From positions 263,411,843 through 263,475,842 of the forward strand of contig OX352774.1 of the NCBI GenBank assembly GCA_947095535.1: 64,000 nt of DNA, written 5' to 3'. Under the pieces are notes generated by a model. The model saw only the letters and a list, made by a program, of their open reading frames with translations, ran no database searches and was not told the origin of the DNA. Each line of letters begins with the position of its first letter. Within the stretch, counting starts at the first letter, position 1. This stretch comes from Poecilobothrus nobilitatus. Taxonomy: Eukaryota; Arthropoda; Insecta; Diptera; Dolichopodidae. Made by a program: the position numbers and the translations under genes. Positions 40,501-53,800 of the stretch are shown piece by piece.

Positions 40501-43500
40501 ACAAAAACTATATTTTTTGGTCAAAATTCCTATTCTGAAGGAAAATATTCAGTTTTTACTGAAGAAGCAAAAATGATATCAAAATAAGCTTAAAATCAGG
40601 AAAAAACAACGGGAAACGGTAGAAAAATCGATTTAAAGATTCCGTATTTTCAAAATCCATTTTCTGGCGATATACATTAATTATGACTTTTGGATTTCGT
40701 TTTAATATTTAGAAATATCGTTCCCTACACAAAAACTATATTTTTTGGTCAAAATTCCTATTCTGAAGGAAAATATTCAGTTTTTACTGAAGAAGCAAAA
40801 ATGATATCAAAATAAGTTTAAAATCAGGAAAAAAGAACGGGAAATGGTAGAAAAATCGATTTAAAGATTCCGTATTTTCAAAATCCATTTTCTGGCGATA
40901 TACATTAATTATGACTTTTGGATTTCGTTTTAATATTTAGAAATATCGTTCCCTACACAAAAACTATATTTTTTGGTCAAAATTCCTATTCTGAAGGAAC
41001 ATATTCAGTTTTTACTGAAGAAGCAAAAATGATATCAAAATAAGCTTAAAATCGTGAAAAAACAACGGGAAATGGTAGAAAAATCGATTTAAAGATTTGG
41101 TATTTTAAAAATCAATTTTCAGGCGATATGAATTGCTTACGACTTTCGGATTTCGTTTTTATATTTAGAAATATTGTCCCCTACACAAAAACTATATTTT
41201 TTGGTCAAAATTCCTATTCTGAAGGAAAATATTCAGTTTTTACTGAAGAAGCAAAAATTATATCAAAATAAGCTTAAAATCGTGAAAAAACAACGGGAAA
41301 TGGTAGAAAGATCGATTTAAAGATACGGTATTTTCAAAATCAATTTTCAGGCGATATAAATTAGTTATGACTTTCGGATTTCGATTTTATATTTAGAAAT
41401 ATTGTCCCGTACACAAAAACTATATTTTTTGGTCAAAATTCCTATTCTGAAGGAAAATATTCAGTTTTTACTGAAGAAGCAAAAATGATATCAAAATAAG
41501 CTTAAAATCAGGAAAAAACAACGGGAAATGGTAGAAAAATCGATTTAAAGACTCCGTATTTTCAAAATCCATTTTCTGGCGATATACTTTAGTTATGACT
41601 TTTGGATTTCGTTTTTATATTTAGAAATATCGTTCCCTACACAAAAACTATATTTTTTGGTCAAAATTCCTATTCTGAAGGAAAATATTCAGTTTTTACT
41701 GAAGAAGCAAAAATTATATCAAAATAAGCTTAAAATCGTGAAAAAACAACGGGAAATGGTAGAAAAATCGATTTAAAGATTCCGTATTTTCAAAATCCAT
41801 TTTCAGGCGATATACATTAGCTATGACTTTCGGATTTCGTTTTTATATTTAGAAATATTGTCCCCTACACAAAAACTATATTTTTTGGTCAAAATTCCTA
41901 TTCTGAAGGAAAATATTCAGTTTTTACTGAAGAAGCAAAAATGATATTAAAATAAACTTAAAATCAGGAAAAAACAACGGGAAATGGTAGAAAAATCGAA
42001 TTAAAGATTCCGTATTTTCAAAATCCATTTTCAGGCGATATAAATTAGTTATGACTTTCGGATTTCGTTTTTATATTTAGAAATATTGTCCCCTACACAA
42101 AAACTATATTTTTTGGTCAAAATTCTATTCTGAAGGAAAATATTCAGTTTTTACTGAAGAAGCAAAAATTATATCAAAATAAGCTTAAAATCGTGAAAAA
42201 ACAACGGGAAATGGTAGAAAAATCGATTTAAAGATTCCGTATTTTCAAAATCCATTTTCAGGCGATATAAATTAGTTATGACTTTCGGATTTCGTTTTTA
42301 TATTTAGAAATATTGTTCCCTACACAAAAACTATATTTTTTGGTTAAAATTCCTATTCTGAAGGAAAATATTCAGTTTTTACTGAAGAAGCAAAAATGAT
42401 ATCAAAATAAGCTTAAAATCGTGAAAAAACAACGGGAAATGGTAGAAAAATCGATTTAATGATTCCGTATTTTCAAAATCCATTTTCAGGCGATATAGAT
42501 TAGTTATGACTTTCGGATCTCGTTTTTATATTTAGAAATATTGTCCGCTACACAAAAACTATATTTTTTGGTCAAAATTCCTATTCTGAAGGAAAATATT
42601 CAGTTTTTACTGAAGAAGCAAAAATGATATTAAAATAAACTTAAAATCAGGAAAAAACAACGGGAAATGGTAGAAAAATCGAATTAAAGATTCCGTATTT
42701 TCAAAATCCATTTTCAGGCGATATAAATTAGTTATGAATTTCGGATTTCGTTTTTATATTTAGAAATATTGTCCCCTACACAAAAACTATATTTTTTGAT
42801 CAAAATTCCTATTCTGAAGGAAAATATTCAGTTTTTACTGAAAAAGCAAAAATGATATCAAACTAAGCTTAAAATCAGGAAAAAACAACGGGAAATGGTA
42901 GAAAAATCGAATTAAAGATTCCGTATTTTCAAAATCTATTTTCAGGCGATATAAATTAGTTATGACTTTCGGATTTCGTTTTTATATTTAGAAATATTGT
43001 CCCCTACACAAAAACTATATTTTTTGGTTAAAATTCCTATTCTGAAGGAAAATATTCAGTTTTTACTGAAGAAGCAAAAATGATATCAAAATAAGCTTAA
43101 AATCGTGAAAAAACAACGGGAAATGGTAGAAAAATCGATTTAATGATTCCGTATTTTCAAAATCCATTTTCAGGCGATATAGATTAGTTATGACTTTCGG
43201 ATTTCGTTTTTATATTTAGAAATATTGTCCCCTACACAAAAACTATATTTTTTGGTCAAAATTCCTATTCTGAAGGAAAATATTCAGTTTTTACTGAAGA
43301 AGCAAAAATGATATCAAAATAAGCTTAAAATCGTGAAAAAACAACGGGAAATGGTAAAAGAATCGATTTAAAAATTCGGTATTTTCAAAATCCATTTTCA
43401 GGCGATATAAATTAGTTATGACTTTCGGATTTCGTTTTTATATTTAGAAATATTGTCCCCTACACAAAAACTATATTTTTTGGTCAAAATTCGTATTCTG

Positions 43501-43797
43501 AAGGAAAATATTCAGTTTTTACTGAAGAAGCAAAAATGATATCAAAATAAGCTTAAAATCAGGAAAAAACAACGGGATATGGTAGAAAAATTTATTTAAA
43601 AATTCGGTATTTTCAAAATCCATTTTCAGGCGATATAAATTAGTTATGACTTTCGGATTTCGTTTTTATATTTAGAAATATTGTCCCCTACACAAAAACT
43701 ATATTTTTTGATCAAAATTCCTATTCTGAAGGAAAATATTCAGTTTTTACTGAAAACGCAAAAATGATATCAAACTAAGCTTAAAATCAGGAAAAAA
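37593..43797 (+). repeat. Satellite array block 4
   Basis: About 27 monomers between the gap and the minus-strand HINE relative. Unusual units include two with TCCATTTTCAAAATCCATTTTAATATAAATTAG (37931 and 38368), one with a short deletion at 38279 (TCTGAAGCAAAAATG), and one diverged unit at about 39181-39225 with a ten-T run, ACTAAAGAAATAAAAATG and GATAAAAAAATAAG. No gene is seen. Confidence 0.95.
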
Positions 43798-43837
43798 CGA
43801 GGAATAGTGCAGTAGAGTAGACTGTGTCAAGTCTGGG

Positions 43838-43849
43838 ATACCCGTATGA
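43838..43849 (-). repeat. Subterminal repeat of the minus-strand HINE-like element
   Basis: ATACCCGTATGA on the plus strand. On the element's own strand it reads TCATACGGGTAT, one base different from the TCGTACGGGTAT of copies 1-3, and lies at the same distance from the CCTCG end. Confidence 0.75.
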
Positions 43850-44110
43850 ACGTAATATATCCTGTTTCTATAAAACTTGATCATCTTTTAAAAACATTCA
43901 GATGTTTTAGTACCGAAATACAGAGATATATTTATGTAAATTGTGGAGTTGTATGACAGCTACCCGAATCTATTGCGCCTAGCTTCATTAAGTTCCAAGA
44001 AATGCAAGAAGCCTGAACCGGCTGCTTTAGACCAATCAAATTTTACAAAAGTTTTTGGCATGCAACTCGACACTTTTTCACTAAATTTAAGATAGCTAGC
44101 TTCAATAGGC

Positions 44111-44842
44111 ACTGAGTTATTTTCATTTAAAAAGAGAAATTGTAGGGCAACTTTCCGAACCTGCCATATCATCATAACAAAATTTTACAGAAGTTGTTGC
44201 CATAAAACTGGATCATCATTTGCAAAATTTCAGATACCTAAATTGAATAGACACTGGGTTATTTCCATTTAAAGAAAGAAGTTGTATGGCATCTACTCGA
44301 ACCCGGCGGCCGAAAATGCTGGAGTTAAATAGCAAAACTAACAATTTTGTAAAAGTGACGTAAAATAAATTGCAGCCTCCTAGCTCCTTTATTTTTTGAG
44401 TTATCGTGCGGACGGACACTGAGTTATTTTCATTTAAAAAGAGAAGTTGTGTGGCAGCTACCCGAACCGTCGCACCACCACAACCAAATTTTGCAGAAGT
44501 TGTTGCCATAAAACTTGATCATCATTCGCTAAATGTCAGTTTCCTAGCTTCAATAAGCACTGAGTTATTCTCATTTAAACGGATAAGTTGTGTGGAAGCT
44601 ACTCGAACCAGTCACACCAGCACAACCAAATTTTGCAGAAGTTGTTGCCATAAAACTTGATCATCATTCACAAAATTTCAGATTCCTAGCTTTAACAGAC
44701 ACTGAGTTATTCTCATTTAAACGGAGAAGTTGTATAGCAGCTACCAGAATCCGTCGCACCACCACAACCAAATTTTACAGAAGTTGTTGCCATAAAACTT
44801 GATCATTATTTGCAAAATTTCAGAAACGTAGCTTGAATAGAT
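44111..44842. repeat. ~141-bp minisatellite inside the HINE-like element
   Basis: Units start with ACTGAGTTATT at 44111, 44253 (ACTGGG), 44418, 44559 and 44699, with spacings of 142, 165, 141 and 140. Each contains CATTTAAA, GAAGTTGTATGGCAGCTAC-like and CCACAACCAAATTTT-like segments, TTGTTGCCATAAAACT, GATCATC and a CCTAGCTT end. The 165-bp step contains a different stretch (44307-44417) with AAAATGCTGGAG and GTAAAAGTGACG. A more diverged half unit precedes it at about 43945-44110. Because 141 is divisible by three, stop-free frames persist across units. Confidence 0.82.
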
Positions 44843-47800
44843 AGAATCAGGAAAAAACAACGGGAAATGGTAGAAAAATCGATTTAAAGACTCGGTATTT
44901 TCAAAATCCATTTTCACGCAATATAATATAGTTATGACTTTTGGATTTCGTTTTTATATTTAGAAATATTGTCCCCTACACAAAAAATATATTTTTTGGT
45001 CAAAATTCCTATTCTGAAAGAAAATATTCAGTTTTTACTGAAGAAGCAAAAATGATATCAAAAGAAGCTTAGAATCAGGAAAAAACAACGGGAAACGGTA
45101 GAAAAATCGATTTAAAGATTCCGTATTTTCAAAATCCATTTTCAGGCGATATAAATTAGTTATGACTTTCGGATTTCGTTTTATATTTAGAAATATTGTC
45201 CCGTACACAAAAACTATATTTTTTGGTCAAAATTCCTATTCTGAAGGAAAATATTCAGTTTTTACTGAAGAAGCAAAAATGATATCAAACTAATCTTAAA
45301 ATCAGGAAAAAACAACGGGAAATAGTAGAAAAATCGATTTAAAGATTCGGTATTTTCAAAATCCATTTTCAGGCGATATAAATTAGTTATGACTTTCGGA
45401 TTTCGTTTTTATATTTAGAAATATTGTCCCCTACACAAAAACTATATTTTTTGGTTAAAATTCCTATTCTGAAGGAAAATATTCAGTTTTTACTGAAGAA
45501 GCAAAAATTATATCAAAATCAGCTTAAAATCGTGAAAAAACAACGGGAAATGGTAGAAAAATCGATTTAAAGATTCCGTATTTTCAAAATCCAGTTTCAG
45601 GCGATATACATTAGTTATGACTTTCGGATTTCGTTTTTATATTTAGAAATATTGTCCCGTACACAAAAACTATATTTTTTGGTCAAAATTCCTATTCTGA
45701 AGGAAAATATTCAGATTTTACTGAAGAAGCAAAAATGATATCAAAATAAGCTTAAAATCAGGAAAAAACAACGTGAAATGGTGGAAAAATCGATTTAAAG
45801 ATTCTGTATTTTCAAAATCCATTTTCAGGCGATATAAATTAGTTATGACTTTCGGATTTCGTTTCTATATTTAGAAATATTGTCCCATACATAAAAACTA
45901 TATTTTTTGGTCAAAATTCCTATTCTGAAGGAAAATATTCAGTTTTTACTGAAGAAGCAAAAATGATATCAAAATAGGCTTAAAATCAGGAAAAAACAAC
46001 GGGAAATGGTAGAAAAATCGATTTAAAGATTCGGTATTTTCAAAATCAATTTTCAGGCGATATAAATTAGTTATGACTTTCGGATTTCGTTTTTATATTT
46101 AGAAATATTGTCCCGTACACAAAAACTATATTTTTTGGTCAAAATTCCTATTCTGAGGGAAAATATTCAGTTTTTACTGAAGAAGCAAAAATGATATCAA
46201 AATAAGCTTAAAATCAGGAAAAAATAACGGGAAATGGTAGAAAAATCGATTTAAAGATTCGGTATTTTCAAAATCCATTTTCACGCGATATAAATTAGTT
46301 GTGACTTTTGAATTTCGTTTTTATATTTAGAAATATTGTCCCCTACACAAAAACTATATTTTTTGGTCAAAATTCCTATTCTGAAGGAAAATATTCAGTT
46401 TTTACTGAAGAAGCAAAAATGATATCAAAATAAGCTTAAAATCAGGAAAAAACAACGGGAAATGGTAGAAAAATCGATTTAAAGATTCCGTATTTTCAAA
46501 ATCCATTTTCTGGCGATATACATTAGTTATGACTTTTGGATTTCGTTTTTATATTTAGAAATATCGTTCCCTACACAAAAACTATATTTTTTGGTCAAAA
46601 TTCCTATTCTGAAAGAAAATATTCAGTTTTTACTGAAGAAGCAAAAATGATATCAAAAGAAGCTTAAAATCAGGAAAAAACAACGGGAAACGGTAGAAAA
46701 ATCGATTTAAAGATTCCGTATTTTCAAAATCCATTTTCAGGCGATATAAATTAGTTATGACTTTCGGATTTCGTTTTATATTTAGAAATATTGTCCCGTA
46801 CACAAAAACTATATTTTTTGGTCAAAATTCCTATTCTGAAGGAAAATATTCAGTTTTTACTGAAGAAGCAAAAATGATATCAAACTAATCTTAAAATCGT
46901 GAAAAAACAACGGGAAATAGTAGAAAAATCGATTTAAAGATTCGGTATTTTCAAAATCCATTTTCAGGCGATATAAATTAGTTATGACTTTCGGATTTCG
47001 TTTTTATATTTAGAAATATTGTCCCCAACACAAAAACTATATTTTTTGGTCAAAATTCCTATTCTGAAGGAAAATTTCAGTTTTATATTTAGAAATATTG
47101 TCCCGTACACAAAAACTATATTTTTTGGTCAAAATTCCTATACTGAAGGAAAATATTCAGTTTTTACTGAAGAAGCAAAAATGATATCAAAATAAGCTTA
47201 AAATCAGGAAAAAACAACGGGAAATGGTAGAAAAATCGATTTAAAGATTCGGTATTTTCAAAATCCATTTTCAGGCGATTTAAATTAGTTATGACTTTCG
47301 GATTTCGTTTTTATATTTAGAAATATCGTTCCCTACACAAAAACTATATTTTTTGGTCAAAATTCCTATACTGAAGGAAAATATTCAGTTTTTACTGAAG
47401 AAGCAAAAATGATATCAAAATAAGCTTAAAATCAGGAAAAAACAACGGGAAATGGTAGAAAAATCGATTTAAAGACTCGGTATTTTCAAAATCCATTTTC
47501 ACGCGATATAATATAGTTATGACTTTTGGATTTCGTTTTTATATTTAGAAATATTGTCCCCTACACAAAAACTATATTTTTTGGTCAAAATTCCTATTCT
47601 GAAAGAAAATATTCAGTTTTTACTGAAGAAGCAAAAATGATATCAAAAGAAGCTTAAAATCAGGAAAAAACAACGGGAAACGGTAGAAAAATCGATTTAA
47701 AGATTCCGTATTTTCAAAATCCATTTTCAGGCGATATAAATTAGTTATGACTTTCGGATTTCGTTTTATATTTAGAAATATTGTCCCGTACACAAAAACT

Positions 47801-50800
47801 ATATTTTTTGGTCAAAATTCCTATTCTGAAGGAAAATATTCAGTTTTTACTGAAAAAGCAAAAATGATATCAAATAATCTTAAAATCAGGAAAAAACAAC
47901 GGGAAATAGTAGAAAAATCGATTTAAAGATTCGGTATTTTCAAAATCTATTTTCAGGCGATATAAATTAGTTATGACTTTCGGATTTCGTTTTTATATTT
48001 AGAAATATCGTTCCCTAAACAAAAACTATATTTTTTGGTCAAAATTCCTATTCTGAAGGAAAATATTCAGTTTTTACTGAAGAAGCAAAAATGATATCAA
48101 AATAAGCTTAAAATCAGGAAAAAACAACGAGAAATGGTACAAAAATCGATTTAAAGATTCGGTATTTTCAAAATCCATTTTCAGGCGATATAAATTAGTT
48201 ATGACTTTCGGATTTCGTTTTTATATTTAGAAACATTGTCCCGTACACAAAAACTATATTTTTTGGTCAAAATTCCTATTCTGAAGGAAAATATTCAGTT
48301 TTTACTGAAGAAGCAAAAATGATATCAAAATAAGCTTAAAATCAGGAAAAAAGAACGGAAATGGTAGAAAAATCGATTTAAAGATTCGGTATTTTCAAAA
48401 TCAATTTTCAGGCGATATAAATTAGTTATGACTTTCGGATTTCGTTTTTATATTTAGAAATATTGTCCCGTACACAAAAACTATATTTTTTGGTCAAAAT
48501 TCCTATTCTGAGGGAAAATATTCAGTTTTTACTGAAGAAGCAAAAATGATATCAAAATAAGTTTAAAATCAGGAAAAAACAACGGGAAATGGTAGAAAAA
48601 TCGATTTAAATATTCGGTATTTTCAAAATCCATTTTCACGCGATATAAATTAGTTGTGACTTTTGAATTTCGTTTTTATATTTAGAAATATTGTCCCCTA
48701 CACAAAAACTATATTTTTTGGTCAAAATTCCTATTCTGAAGGAAAATATTCAGTTTTTACTGAAGAAGCAAAAATGATATCAAAATAAGCTTAAAATCAG
48801 GAAAAAACAACGGGAAATGGTAGAAAAATCGATTTAAAGATTCCGTATTTTCAAAATCCATTTTCTGGCGATATACATTAGTTATGACTTTTGGATTTCG
48901 TTTTTATATTTAGAAATATTGTCCCCTACACAAAAACTCTATTTTTTGGTCAAAAATCCTATTCTGAAGGAAAATATTCAGTTTTTACTGAAGAAGACAA
49001 AATGATATCAAAATAAGCTTAAAATCAAGAAAAACCAACGGGAAATGGTAGAAAAATCGATTTAAAGATTCGGTATTTTCAAAATCCATTTTCAGGCGAT
49101 ATAAATTGGTTATGACTTTCGGATTTCGTTTTTATATTTAGAAATATTGTCCCGTACACAAAAACTATATTTTTTGGTCAAAATTCCTATTCTGAAGCAA
49201 AATATTCAGTTTTTACTGAAGAAGCAAAAATGATATCAAAATAAGCTTAAAATCAGGAAAAAACAACGGGAAATGGTAGAAAAATCGATTTAAAGATTCC
49301 GTATTTTCAAAATCCATTTTCTGGCGATATACATTAGTTATGACTTTTGGATTTCGTTTTTATATTTAGAAATATTGTCCCCTACACAAAAACTATATAT
49401 TTTGGTAAAAATTCCTATTCTGAAGGAAAATATTCAGTTTTTACTGAAGAAGCAAAAATGATATCAAAATAAGCTTAAAATAAGGAAAAAACAACGGGAA
49501 ATGGTAGAAAAATCGATTTAAAGATTCCGTATTTTCAAAATCCATTTTCTGGCGATATAAATTAGTTATGAATTTCGGATTTCGTTTTTATATTTAGAAA
49601 TATTGTCCCCTACACAAAAACTATATATTTTGGTCAAAATTCCTATTCTGAAGGAAAATATTCAGTTTTTACTGAAGAAGCAAAAATGATATCAAAATAA
49701 GCTTAAAATCAGGAAAAAACAACGGGAAATGGTAGAAAAATCGATTTAAAGATTCGGTATTTTCAAAATCCATTTTCAGGCGATATAAATTAGTTATGAC
49801 TTTTGGATTTCGTTTTTATATTTAGAAATATCGTTCCCTACACAAAAACTCTATTTTTTGGTCAAAATTCCTATTCTGAAGGAAAATATTCAGTTTTTAC
49901 TGAAGAAGCAAAAATTATATCAAAATCAGCTTAAAATCGTGAAAAAACAACGGGAAATGGTAGAAAAATCGATTTAAAGATTCCGTATTTTCAAAATCCA
50001 GTTTCAGGCGATGTACATTAGTTATGACTTTCGGATTTCGTTTTTATATTTAGAAATATTGTCCCGTACACAAAAACTATATTTTTTGGTCAAAATTCCT
50101 ATTCTGAAGGAAAATATTCAGATTTTACTGAAGAAGCAAAAATGATATCAAAATAAGCTTAAAATCAGAAAAAAACAACGGGAAATGGTAGAAAAATCGA
50201 TGTAAAGATTCCGTATTTTCAAAATCCATTTTCTGCCGATATACATTAGTTATGACTTTTGGATTTCGGTTTTATATTTAGAAATATTGTCCCCTACGCA
50301 AAAACTCTATTTTTTGGTCAAAATTCCTATTCTGAAGGAAAATATTCAGATTTTACTGAAGAAGCAAAAATGATATCAAAATAAGCTTAAAATCAGGAAA
50401 AAACAACGTGAAATGGTGGAAAAATCGATTTAAAGATTCTGTATTTTCAAAATCCATTTTCAGGCGATATAAATTAGTTATGACTTTCGGATTTCGTTTT
50501 TATATTTAGAAATATTGTCCCCTACACAAAAACTATATTTTTTGGTCAAAATTCCTATTCTGAAGGAAAATATTCAGTTTTTACTGAAGAAGCAAAAATG
50601 ATATCAAAATAAGCTTAAAATCAGGAAAAAACAACGGGAAATGGTAGAAAAATCGATTTAAAGATTCCGTATTTTCAAAATCCATTTTCTGGCGATATGC
50701 ATTAGTTATGACTTTTGGATTTCGTTTTTATATTTAGAAATATCGTTCCCTACACAAAAACTCTATTTTTTGGTCAAAATTCCTATTCTGAAGGAAAATA

Positions 50801-53800
50801 TTCACTTTTTACTGAAGAAGCAAAAATTATATCAAAATCAGCTTAAAATCGTGAAAAAACAACGGGAAATGGTAGAAAAATCGATTTAAAGATTCCGTAT
50901 TTTCAAAATCCAGTTTCAGGCGATATACATTAGTTATGACTTTCGGATTTCGTTTTTATATTTAGAAATATTGTCCCGTACACAAAAACTATATTTTTTG
51001 GTCAAAATTCCTATTCTGAAGGAAAATATTCAGATTTTACTGAAGAAGCAAAAATGATATCAAAATAAGCTTAAAATCAGGAAAAAACAACGTGAAATGG
51101 TGGAAAAATCGATTTAAAGATTCTGTATTTTCAAAATCCATTTTCAGGCGATATAAATTAGTTATGACTTTCGGATTTCGTTTTTATATTTAGAAATATT
51201 GTCCCCTACACAAAAACTATATTTTTTGGTCAAAATTCCTATTCTGAAAGAAAATATTCAGTTTTTACTGAAGAAGCAAAAATGATATCAAAATAAGCTT
51301 AAAATCAGGAAAAAACAACGGGAAATGGTAGAAAAATCGATGTAAAGATTCCGTATTTTCAAAATCCATTTTCTGCCGATATACATTAGTTATGACTTTT
51401 GGATTTCGGTTTTATATTTAGAAATATTGTCCCCTACGCAAAAACTCTATTTTTTGGTCAAAATTCCTATTCTGAAGGAAAATTTTCAGTTTTTACTGAA
51501 GAAGCAAAAATGATATCAAAATAAGCTTAAAATCAGGAAAAAACAACGGGAAATGGTAGAAAAATCGATGTAAAGATTCCGTATTTTCAAAATCCATTTT
51601 CTGCCGATATACATTAGTTATGACTTTTGGATTTCGGTTTTATATTTAGAAATATTGTCCCCTACGCAAAAACTCTATTTTTTGGTCAAAATTCCTATTC
51701 TGAAAGAAAATATTCAGTTTTTACTGAAGAAGCAAAAATGATATCAAAATAAGCTTAAAATCAGGAAAAAACAACGGGAAATGGTAGAAAAATCGATGTA
51801 AAGATTCCGTATTTTCAAAATCCATTTTCTGCCGATATACATTAGTTATGACTTTCGGATTTCGTTTTTATATTTAGAAATATTGTCCCCTACACAAAAA
51901 CTATATTTTTTGGTCATAATTCCTATTCTGAAGGAAAATATTCAGTTTTTCTGAAGAAGCAAAAATGATATTAAAATAAACTTAAAATCAGGAAAAAACA
52001 ACGGGAAATGGGAGAAAAATCGATTTAAAGATTCGGTATTTTCAAAATCCATTTTCAGGCGATATACATTAGCTATGACTTTCGGATTTCGTGTTTATAT
52101 TTAGAAATATTGTCCCCTATACAAAAACTATATGTTTTGGTCAAAATTTCTATTCTGAAGGAAAATATTCAGTTTTTACTGAAGAAGCAAAAATGATATA
52201 AAAATAAGCTTAAAATCGTGAAAAAACAACGGGAAATGGTAGAAAAATCGATTTAAAGATTCCTTATTTTCAAAATCCATTTTCAGGCGATATACATTAG
52301 CTATGACTTTCAGATTTCGTTTTTATATTTAGAAATATTGTCCCCTACACAAAAACTATATTTTTTGGTCAAAATTCCTATTCTGAAGGAAAATATTCAG
52401 TTTTTACTGAAGAAGCAAAAATGATATCAAAATAAGCTTCAAATCGTGAAAAAACAACGGGAAATGGTAGAAAAATCGATTTAAAGATTCCTTATTTTCA
52501 AAATCCATTTTCAGGCGATATACATTAGCTATGACTTTCGGATTTCGTTTTTATATTTAGAAATATTGTCCCCTACACAAAAACTATATTTTTTGGTCAA
52601 AATTCCTATTCTGAAGGAAAATATTCAGTTTTTACTGAAGAAGCAAAAATGATATTAAAATTAACTTAAAATCAGGAAAAAACAACGGGAAATGGTAGAA
52701 AAATCAATTTAAAGATTCGGTATTATCAAAATCCATTTTCAGGCGATATAAATTAGTTATGACTTTCGGATTTCGCTTTTATATTTAGAAATATTGTCCC
52801 GTACACAAAAACTATATTTTTTGGTCAAAATTCCTATTCTGAAGGAAAATATTCAGTTTTTACTGAAGAAGAAAAAATGATATCAAAATGAGCTTAAAAT
52901 CAGGAAAAAACAACGGGAAATGGTAGAAAAATCGATTTAAAGATTCGGTATTTTCAAAATCAATTTTCAGGCGATATAAATTAGTTATGACTTTCGGATT
53001 TCGTTTTTATATTTAGAAATATTGTCCCGTACACAAAAACTATATTTTTTGGTCAAAATTCCTATTCTGAAGGAAAATATTCAGTTTTTACTGAAGCAGC
53101 AAAAATGATATCAAACTATTCTTAAAATCAGGAAAAAACAACGGGAAATGGTAGAAAAATCGATTTAAAGATTCGGTATTTTCAAAATCCATTTTCAGGC
53201 GATATAAATTAGTTATGATTTTCGTATTTCGTTTTTATATTTAGAAATATTGTCCCGTACACATAAACTATATTTTTTGGTCAAAATTCCTATTCTGAAG
53301 GAAAATATTCAGTTTTTACTGAAGAAGCCAAAATGATATCAAAATAAGCTTAAAATCAGGAAAAAACAACGAGAAATGGTACAAAAAACGATTTAAAGAT
53401 TCGGTATTTTCAAAATCCATTTTCAGGCGATATAAATTAGTTATGACTTTCGGATTTCGTTTTTATATTTAGAAATATTGTCCCGTACACAAAAACTATA
53501 TTTTTTGGTCAAAATTCCTATTCTGAAGGAAAATATTCAGTTTTTACTGAAGAAGCAAAAATGATATCAAAATAAACTTAAAATCAGGAAAAAACAACGG
53601 GAAATGGTAGAAAAATCGATTTAAAGATTCGGTATTTTCAAAATCAATTTTCAGGCGATATAAATTAGTTATGACTTTCGGATTTCGTTTTTATATTTAG
53701 AAATATTGTCCCGTACACAAAAACTATATTTTTTGGTCAAAATTCCTATTCTGAGGGAAAATATTCAGTTTTTACTGAAGAAGCAAAAATGATATCAAAA

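Larger units (their letters stand above)
43798..44844 (-). mobile_element. Diverged, 5'-truncated HINE-like element with internal tandem repeats
   Basis: Read on the minus strand, this non-satellite insert ends in CTATTCCTCG next to the satellite A-tract (T-tract on its strand), as HINE copies 1-3 do. Its subterminal repeat, on the plus strand ATACCCGTATGA at 43838-43849, matches the others at 11 of 12. A short hairpin AGACT/AGTCT lies at 43819-43834. The rest is unlike copies 1-3 and is largely a ~141-bp minisatellite. No 5' end is present: satellite resumes at AATCAGG after GCTTGAATAGATAG. It may be a relative of DINE elements with central tandem repeats (DINE-TR1, PERI) known in Drosophila. 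The open frames on both strands (43960-44802) follow the repeat period, and no protein family is recognisable. Confidence 0.7.

Noticed and set aside
43960..44802. Open frames of 70-97 codons on both strands with repeating peptides
   Set aside because: They follow the ~141-bp minisatellite, whose period is a multiple of three, and no family is recognisable.
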